64,000 nt of DNA, taken from contig NC_091098.1 in NCBI RefSeq assembly GCF_024713975.1, positions 24,668,816 to 24,732,815 of the forward strand, in the 5' to 3' direction. Every line of letters starts with the position of its first letter. Within the stretch, counting starts at the first letter, position 1. The notes below the pieces were generated by a model. The model had not been told where the DNA came from, did no database searches, and was given only the letters and a program-made list of their open reading frames with translations. The position numbers and the translations under genes were made by a program. Below are positions 56,020 to 64,000 of the stretch, piece after piece. Origin of the DNA: Paralichthys olivaceus. Taxonomy: Eukaryota > Chordata > Actinopteri > Pleuronectiformes > Paralichthyidae.

Positions 56020-59000
56020 AAACATGATGACAATTGTTTGAGTGAAGCTGAATGATAGTGTTGATGTTTTTCAATTTAAATCTAAATTAAAATCCTGTTT
56101 GCGTCAGTGGAAGCTCATTAAAAGCTAAAAACGAACCTCTCTGCTGCACCTCCTCAGTGGCTTTCACCTCACCAGGTGCTTTATAAGACACAGATATAAT
56201 AAGAATAAACTGTATTTGAGTTTAATTTATTTCTAACAACTTTATTTTTGCTTTATTGGCTGTAACTTAGCAACAGAATAAGATCCGAAGCTCGTCTGAG
56301 GTCTTTTTCCTTTGTGTTTGATATTCGAGAAAAGGAATATGTTTGCTGTTTGACTTCAGGTAACGGAGGTGATTTACGCCACAGTAATGAGACCGGCTGT
56401 TATTTTTCTTGGTGTGTTTTCAGTCTATTCTACTGCACCCACCCCCGCCAAGACCACCAACATCCACCCACCCGCCCACCGCCTCCATTAACGGCCTCTG
56501 TGTCAGCTTGACGTGGTTGTTGACGAGGTGTGTGCTACAGTGACACGGAAGAAATTCAGGTGCTGCAGCTGATGTCACCTTGAAATCACATTGACTATTG
56601 AACCAGAAGTAATTACACAGCATGTCTTTCACTGTGGGATCGCCTGGAAATGTCCACGATCATTGTTATTTACAATTACAGATTTTTAATGAGCTGCGTG
56701 TGGGAGCAAATGCTGATGGAAACCAAAGCGATGTAGGAATATAGAAATTAGTTACGCAGGAGGTCGAGGGGAAGTGTCAAGATTAAAACAAAGATTTAGG
56801 TGAAAGGGATTTATTTGCAGAAATTAAATACAAAATAATCTTAGTGATGGTTTTACTAGTTTGTAATCATCCAAATTGTTGTTTTCTTAACCCTATAATT
56901 CACCTTTTATATTTAAATTCTTTAAATTTAGATCTGGAGAGGGTCCTCTCTCCTCTCTCCTCTCTACGGAGGCTGTCGTCTTTTTTAAAGTAGCCCAGAC
57001 TGGACAAACTGAAGGTTTTTGTCTTAAGAGAGATTGAGCTGAAAGTGGCTTCCCATCATCCAATTTGTGAAACCACTGGGGCAGGTTGAGTGGAGTCATC
57101 TGGCAGGGAGGACAGGGCATCATCAGCAAAGTGACTTTAGCGGATGTGAGCAGATAATCTCACCAAGGGTGAGGGTGAATATTACAAAGACAATGGGTCC
57201 AAGCATTGATCCCTGAGGTACCCCTTGTTAGTAAAGGGACAATAATGGCTACAGAACATGCACCTTTGCTTGTAGAATTATTTATTACATGCACCTGCAG
57301 AGCTGGTCAATGCATCGACAGATATAAAGACACTACAGAAGCTTTCAACAGCCTCAAACAGTCAACAATCATTTATAAAGGCACACACAGCAAATTGAAA
57401 GTTACTGCACCATACAACTGCCCCGGTACATAAAAAAATACGTGATAATACATCTACAGCTGCACTTACTACAGCAATTACGGCACAAAAATATTAGAAT
57501 ATGACATCTACTGTAATTCTCGTATCGTTTCAGTGAGCAAAATACTGCACTTGAGGCTCTTTTCATTCATTAAACACCGTAACATAAACACATGTCCATG
57601 CAGAAGTACTATGCAATTCAGCCTGAGTTACCAAAAAATGAAGGAATACCTGAGTAAAGCAACCCTGTGATGGGATAATTAAGAGAAATCAATATGTAAA
57701 AGATGCTGACACAGGCCACCAATAAGAATCAAGAAAAGGGTCCCCACTGTTTATCCACGAGAAAAGAATCAGTCATTATCAACACCGATTGAACTGCAGC
57801 GGACAGATCTGCATTTTCTGCCGACTTTAAACCTTTGTTAGGCACTTGCGGTAAATGAGCCGTGACAATGACTGAACTAGCGGGAGTCTTTCCTCTCTGA
57901 TTCACAGAACAGGACTGTTGGTCGCCGCCCATTTTTCGGATCAGGGTGCACCAGCTGTTTGTTAATCTATGACTCAGTTTGTCTGGAAAATTCTTCCTAG
58001 TTCTCATTAACTAATGATTTGATTAAAGAGTTTAAGGGATCAAGAGTTTAATTGACTTAACATCGTGTATCTGCTGTACACACAGATACGACTTTGTAAG
58101 AGTTACTTACACTAACTCAGAGTTTTTCAAAATAAAAGTTGGGTAAAGCTGCGTGCCAATGTTCCAAAAACAAAATTTCAAAATGTCCAAAATTCATATT
58201 CCCGTCTCTGACATGGCTTAAACTTGTAGATTTGGTGAGACTTAAAATACAAAGCTTTCTCTGAAAAACGTTGCTCCATCAAACTCCAGAACTTAAACCC
58301 ATTAATCTTGAGGGGTTTGAACCAATCAGTCGTGTTGTCGTAGCGGGTCGGCAGTATCAGAATGACAATAGTAGTTTTCTTTCACCTTCTTTGCCAAGAA
58401 ACTCTATATGAGAATTAGTTTCACCTTTGAATTAGTGAGGCATGAACATATTAAATTAGCTTAATTTAGTTTATAACTAAGCTAATTTTGAAGTTGCCAA
58501 CAGCCGGTGCAACTGAATCCAGGTTTGTGTTCATCTCTACATATAAGAACAAACGCTTGATCAAACCTCTACTTTTATATATAGGACGAAAAAATATAAA
58601 CTATATGTATCATAAATAATAAACAACATGCCAGTGGGATACACATTTATAGATTCCCACCTAAGCCACATATTTTTTAAACTTAATCTTAACACGTATT
58701 TTACATTTTCTTTAGCTTTTTTGCATATTTTTCTGTCTCTGCTTTAATCGAACAGCAAAATGGCAAATATTAAGAACACTGTGATGGTGACAGCCATTAG
58801 AAAAGACTGGACTGCTAGCAACTACCCAGATGTTTTTCACAATACAATCAGGGGATGTAAAAACAGTATATGCATCAATCAGCGGAGCAGTTTTCTCCAA
58901 CCAATGTTTTTTGCAGCATTTTCCCCATTAACATCAATATGATGACATTTAAGAGCTTTTCTCAAATGTTGATGGTCAGCGGTCCAGCATGCTACTAATT

Positions 59001-59300
59001 TAATACTGACATTCTTCTCCTTGAAACTCAAATCAGAGGCATAACTCTGATTAGACCCCTTGCTGACAGGGATCTAGCTACAGTATATGGCACCAGCGAG
59101 GTAATAGCTTGCACATTGTGCCTCTGAAGAGCCTGTGATATGTTTAGGAGGAACAGCACACGAACAGAAGAAGAAGATACACATTGTTCACAACTGCGAC
59201 AGCAAAAATCAGACTCCAGAGACATACTGCTGAATGAAAAACAGAACAGCCTCAGTTAGCATAGTATCGTATGGGATTGGGTGGTCTGTATTCGCGGGGC

Positions 59301-62300
59301 TCAGACACTGTTAGGGTTGTAACAGAGCATGTTCAGTTGCAGGTTCTCATCCCAGTGTCTGAGGATGATGAAGAGCTGGTTGGCAGCAGCCTTGATGGAG
59401 GCTAAATCTCGACCTTCCGGGATGTCCTGCGCACTCAACCACATGCTGGCCTTGGCAGCTACAAGTTCCCACTCAATGAAATAACTGGCGGAGCTGTGCT
59501 CCAGCCAGGCCAGGGCCACGGCTGTGGCCCACAGCATGCTCTCAGGATTCAGCCTCCTCTTTAGCACGCCACCAGGCGACACTGCTTCAAGGCCCCCGGA
59601 GCCGGAGCTACGACCACTGTCCCCAGTGGAGTGTGGGGAGACGGGGGGCTCGGCAGCACAGGAGGGACTTCCCAATGAGGAAGGAGCAAACTCCGTCCAG
59701 GCGCTCCTGGGCAGATGAGAGGGGCTGTGGATGCCGACAGTTTGCTCTGCTGGTTGTTGACATGTTTCTGGCTCGCACGGTGATCTGTGCCCGTAATCAG
59801 CAGTCTCTGCGCGGCGGCTGCTGGAGTGAGACAAGTGGCCGAGGCTGGTGCGGTGACTGGTGAAGGGGGACGTCCACTTTAGCTTGTCCATGGGAACATT
59901 AATGGCGTCACACAAAGCTGTGTCGAGGGGAAACGCACCACTAGCCAACTGCAACAACACCTGTGGAGAAGATTGTGACACATTCGTCTCTCCAGACAAA
60001 TCTACAGTCTGCTCAAATTAGAATCCATCAGAAACATGCAGTGACAGATCTGTATAGATTTGCTACCCACCAGAGGGATGTAGTCTTTGTTCTCGTTGTC
60101 ACTTTCTCCAATTGAATCACCAGACCTGCTGTGAGATCGACACATGAAGCCTTTGGCAGCTCGAGTCAGGAGACGAGTTCTGCTGAGGGCCAACCTGACG
60201 GAGGAGAGAAATGTAAATCACAATGTACAGCAGCATCTTCTGCTCTCACCAGGACGGATATTGTTCCTTTGGAAATTAGATTTACATATAGTTTAAATAA
60301 AAACAACTGAGGGTAGTGAGCCGTGCTAGTTGGTTTGTCAATGTGCTAAATGCAAAGATGGTGAACGTGACAGAAATATGGACTGTGAATAAAGATGGAG
60401 GACACGACCACCACTTCCTCCCATTGAACTCAAATACTACTTTTAAGTTTAGGTCCATGTCCCATCTGCTATTAAGGAGAAGACAAGGGGCAATGAAGAC
60501 TTTGGGGCGCGGTCATGTCGTCCATCTTTATATTAAGTCTATTTTCGTATTTTAAACAGCTCATTTCGTTGAATTTATTGTTCTCAACTCTGTATTGAGG
60601 AGAAATTGGGACATTATCTCCATAATTGAAATATTCTGGCATTTGGTTTCTTTCTTTGACAGATTATTGGGCCCTGAGCAAAGTCTCCGAAAGCAGCTCC
60701 GGCTTCTTATCTTGGTTTCAAAAAGCATAATTACACGGTCCTGACTGGTCATAAAATAGTCTGATGTTGTTCTGAATCGTTAAACTCAATGCAGCATTCT
60801 CTAAAAGTCAAAAAGAAACGGATGTTAAGAGATTCCAGGCTCAATTATGACCCGGTCGTTAAAAAAGCTGAGGCTCCTGCACTTGCATTTATCACAACAC
60901 ATTAATGCTGCCAGCCAGCGCCCAACCACCCACCTGGCAGAAAAAAGGCTCTCCACCGATTTCTGTGATTGGTCCGAGGTCACAGACGGACTCCTTGGAG
61001 CGACTTCGAGACAGAGATGGTTAGAGAGTTAGACAAGGAACTGAGAGAGAGAGAGACAAAGCTGTGGGACGTTTTATTTTGTTCTCAGCATGAGTCTCAG
61101 GTAGTAAAGGCGACAGAGCAAGTCGCACATTTTTAAACCCTTTGAGACAAATAATAATTTGTGAATATGGGCTATACAAACACAATTTCATTGATTGATT
61201 GAAAGAGCTAAAACACACCCACTGAGCTTTAAGAGCAGCAGAATATTCTCCATCAGCCGTGTCTCCTCTGCAGGTGAAACACGTCTGTGTGTATGAGTCT
61301 TTGTGGCTTTTTTTTTTATTTTTTTAAAAGGTCCAGGCAGCTTTTGTCAATAGAAGCCACAAAATGATGTCGATTTCTCTCATCACTTACAAGAAAGGGT
61401 GACGACTACAATGTCAATAAGCTCATGTTTCACATTCGGAGCGATACAACGGTGATGCCGAGGAGACGACCGGGGACAACCAGACGCTCCGTGTCGGCTG
61501 ATGTGCTGCACTCACCCTCTGTGAAGCCACATCTCTCCCAGCCAGAGGAGGAGGGGGTGCTGCATGGAGAGATGCCATCCTCTCCACCTAAAGACGCAAA
61601 ATTACATCAGTTGAATCAATTCCCTCTATTTCTCAGAACACACATGGACATTGGTTTGATAAAAACCGACGGAATCTTGGGAACATACTGACGCAGCCCC
61701 GCTGCATCTGTGCACCTTCTTTTTTAACTGGCACATGTTCCCGCAGTGTGCTCGTCGTTCTGCTTCCTGTTGCCATGCCACCACTGAAAAACCAGCTCGT
61801 GTAAAGAGCTGTGCCCTTTTGCAGAAGTTGGAGTATTTTTACTGTAAAGCAGTGGGCAACTCTTGTTCAACATCTCCCAGCTCCCAGTGTCTGCAACCTT
61901 TTTTTATCTCTAAGACATTTGAATAAGACTCTAAGTAAAACATCCCTTCAACTTTTTCTTTTAAACCTCCATCTGCTGTTTAACCATTTGAGATGTGAGC
62001 TGAATATTTTTTAAAAAAGAATGCGTCCTACTGTTCGGCAGCAGTTGGACGTCCTCAGCTTCCTGCGACATGCCGCCAGACTGAGAGCGACCCAGTCCGA
62101 TGGAGTAACCTTTGTTCTTCCTGCTCCCCGAGCGAGAGCTGGAGTGTGAGCCCTTCTTCAGACCTTCAGCTGAAAGCAAAAATTCAATTCTCAGACTGAA
62201 ATAACCGTTCAGTCAAACCCCAACTGAGACACAAACCAAATGGGAAAAGTCAGAGAGATATTCTTGTGATCACAGATGTCTCCTTTCTGCTCCAAATGAT

Positions 62301-63821
62301 GAAATTCAGCCCACAGCAAAACCAACATTTAAATCTCATATTTTACTTTGCCCAGCTCGTCTTCAATTAATATTTATCTAGACTCAAATTAAACACGGGG
62401 TCGCGTCAGGCAAACATTTTATCTTTCTGGGCAAACGTCAGACATCTATGAGATCATGAGGGAATAACCCACAGCTGGATAACTGCTGAAGACATATTCA
62501 CTTTCACACACAGACACTGTTTCTAGAGATGGACGACATGACAGCTCCACAAAAGTGAAGCTAAATCATCTAGATTGCCCCCTGGTGGTTGGTTGCGGTA
62601 TAGCTCACAAACACTGCCTCCTTCATGTTAGCGGATGGGACAGGCCAATATTTTTAGCCGTATTTTTGAAGAACGGGAGGAAGAGATGATGTGTCGTCCA
62701 TCTTTATTTCCAGCCTATGGTCTCATTCTACAAATTCAACTCTCAGCAAGAGAGTAAATACGCAAAAAACTATTCCTTTCATAAGATACTAACTTTACAG
62801 ACACGACGGCACATTACAAAATTCTAATTTACACACCAAACTGGTTTATAACTGCTTAACTACAAATGAAAGATACGTTAAAACAGAGAGACGTTTTTGC
62901 AGGTTATGTTCAGTGGCACTTAAACGTTCAAACAATGAGTTTTATCTGACTTACCAGGGTTTAAGTGTTCAATGCACGTCTGTAAATACTCGTTAGTGTC
63001 CAGGTCGATGGGAACAAACGCTGTGTATTTGCTCAGTATATTGCAGGCTTTGCTGGTGTGAATAGCATAATGCTGGTACTTCCTGCCAGAGCCTGTGAAT
63101 TACAATAAATGATTATGTAACATCAGACTTTGCTTTATTCTTTTGAATAACATCATTGCATCACATGACGTATACATAACCTTTACACAAATTAAATGAA
63201 CAGTGTGACATGAGAAGATAAATGTCACTCTCATATGTTTTTATTTAATATAAAGATACAGGTTAGTGTCACAATGACGTTAACGAGTCTTGTGTGATAT
63301 ATGAGAGTGTCATCAATGTTCTCATGTAACTCTAAAATAATACAATTATGATGAAACTGCTCCTTTAAGTTTTTATACAATTTCAACTCTTATGTTAAAC
63401 AAGCAGATAAGAGATAACAGCAAAATATAAGAAAGATAAAAATGTAATTTCTCATTTTCTACTCCTGTTCCTTCATAATAATTTCACCCCCCAGATCTCC
63501 CTCCGAACACTTCCCCACAGATCTCACCGTGCTCGATCTCACACTCCTTATCCGCCATGTGCTCGAAGTCGTGTATGATGGAGTGTCCGGCCAGGTGGTG
63601 GAAGGTCTCGTTCCACAGCTCCTCGTGAACCTTTTCCTCGCGTTCCCGCCCGTTCAGGTACGGCTCGATGTCGAACAACACCTCCCACTTCATGGGTTTG
63701 CCGCACAGCAGCCCGGACACCACGGCCTTGCAGTCGGCTCTGTGGTGGTTGGCGGCGCCCAGATGTGAAATGTGCGTCTCCTGTGGTGTTTCTGCTTGAC
63801 ACAACTGGTGCCCATACCCGT
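59301..63821 (-). CDS. vwa5b1: VWA5B1 C-terminal part, six exons, 5' end outside the window
   Basis: Minus-strand exons, in transcript order: 63528-63821, 62955-63092, 62032-62169, 61434-61587, 60071-60194 and 59301-59960. Their phases chain without a break and give about 501 residues ending NPNSV. The match to vertebrate VWA5B1 is strong: WNETFHHLAGHSIIHDFEHM, ALHTSKACNI-like and SKYTAFVPID in the first two exons, RLLTRAAKGF and DYIPLV in the fifth, and LLQLASGAFPLD, MDKLKWTSPFTSHR, WLEHSSASYFIEWELVAAKA and LRHWDENLQLNMLCYNPNSV in the last. This is the C-terminal region shared with PARP4/VWA5A-type proteins; the VIT and VWA domains must lie upstream, past 64000. The middle exons are Ser-rich and poorly conserved. 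The donor of the 61434-61587 exon is a choice (see findings). The molecular function of VWA5B1 is not established. The gene converges on mul1. Confidence 0.93.
60195..61433 (-). other. vwa5b1: vwa5b1 intron between the fourth and fifth visible exons
   Basis: Donor GTGAAA (minus strand) next to 61434 and acceptor CCGTCAG at 60195. It contains the foldback repeat at 60380-60541 and otherwise nothing I can name. Confidence 0.6.
60380..60541. mobile_element. Foldback element, family C, in a vwa5b1 intron
   Basis: The left arm AATAAAGATGGAGGACACGA and the right arm TCATGTCGTCCATCTTTATA are inverted partners. Internal sequence differs from other copies. It is non-coding and about 160 bases long. 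Confidence 0.7.
62170..62954 (-). other. vwa5b1: vwa5b1 intron between the second and third visible exons
   Basis: Donor GTAAGT next to 62955 and acceptor GCTTTCAG at 62170, both in the minus sense. The phase is 1. It contains a full family C element. Confidence 0.8.
62526..62720. mobile_element. Full-length foldback MITE, family C
   Basis: The left arm GAGATGGACGACATGACAGC and the right arm GATGTGTCGTCCATCTTTAT are inverted partners. Between them are AAAAGTGAAGC, GATTGCCCCCTGGTGGTTG, CACTGCCTCCTTCATGTTAG and GCGGATGGGACAGG, shared with 31501-31608 and, reversed, with 36-121. It is about 195 bases long, non-coding and sits in a vwa5b1 intron. Confidence 0.78.
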
Positions 63822-64000
63822 CTGAAACGTCACAGGAACAAGATTCAATTCCTTCATTTTTTAAGACATTGTTTTCAGAGCTTCTTATCTACGACTGGAT
63901 TTGAATTCATCTGACAAGATGCATTTCAAAGGGGCTTGAAACAGACAGAACTAAAAGCTGCAGACGGGCGATGCATTCCCTGTTTATACCCAAATCCAGC

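Larger units (their letters stand above)
50803..59300. other. Intergenic DNA between the converging mul1 and vwa5b1
   Basis: No supportable gene. I looked specifically for the short CAMK2N1 protein, which lies here in human, and saw no matching exon. Contents include a repeat copy (53298-53440), a poly-G tract (55992-56019), a GC-rich block at about 52.9-53.2 kb with opposed open frames, and a possible decayed repeat around 57.1-57.3 kb. The 3' UTR of vwa5b1 must run into its right edge, but I found no clear signal close to the stop codon. Confidence 0.5.

Noticed and set aside
57140..57260. Possible retrotransposon fragment (block around CATTGATCCCTGAGGTACCC)
   Set aside because: The phrase looks familiar from fish repeats, but I could not place it in a named family or define ends, so it is not listed as a feature.
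61425..61691. Plus-strand open frame of 88 codons
   Set aside because: It is antisense to the vwa5b1 exon at 61434-61587.

Overview
The window looks like nuclear DNA from a spiny-rayed teleost fish. It has split genes with GT-AG introns, long AT-rich intergenic stretches, many GT/GATA/GAG microsatellites, and several old foldback (MITE-like) repeat families of kinds I know from perch-like fish genomes. No bacterial, viral or CRISPR feature is supported. Only four protein-coding genes can be supported, and together they fill a small part of the window.

Layout. (1) 1-2290: upstream flank with a repeat fragment. (2) 2291-7622, plus strand: a complete five-exon trypsin-like secreted serine protease. 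(3) 7623-38772: about 31 kb with no supportable gene, holding decayed mobile elements, microsatellites and some GC-rich blocks. (4) 38773-39756, minus strand: the single-exon gene fam43b, a PTB/PID-domain protein. (5) 39757-48580: repeats and the mul1 upstream region. (6) 48581-50358, plus strand: a complete four-exon mul1, the mitochondrial outer-membrane E3 ubiquitin ligase, with a poly(A) signal at 50797. (7) 50803-59300: intergenic. (8) 59301 to beyond 63821, minus strand: the last six coding exons of vwa5b1, a von Willebrand factor A-domain protein whose 5' part lies outside the window.

The order and relative orientation vwa5b1 / mul1 / fam43b matches the human 1p36.12 block as I remember it, where VWA5B1 converges on MUL1 and MUL1 diverges from FAM43B. 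I found neither camk2n1 (between VWA5B1 and MUL1 in human) nor cda (beside FAM43B in human). A trypsin-like gene sits on the far side of fam43b instead. The four genes do not form a pathway; they are vertebrate neighbours by shared ancestry.

I did not find a convincing undescribed system. The points most worth checking are an unusual splice junction in the protease gene (GC-AG, or a GT-AG alternative shifted by 5 bases that gives a protein of the same length), the matched loss of both cysteines of one trypsin disulfide, a two-way donor choice in vwa5b1, and a possible PDZ-binding tail on fam43b.
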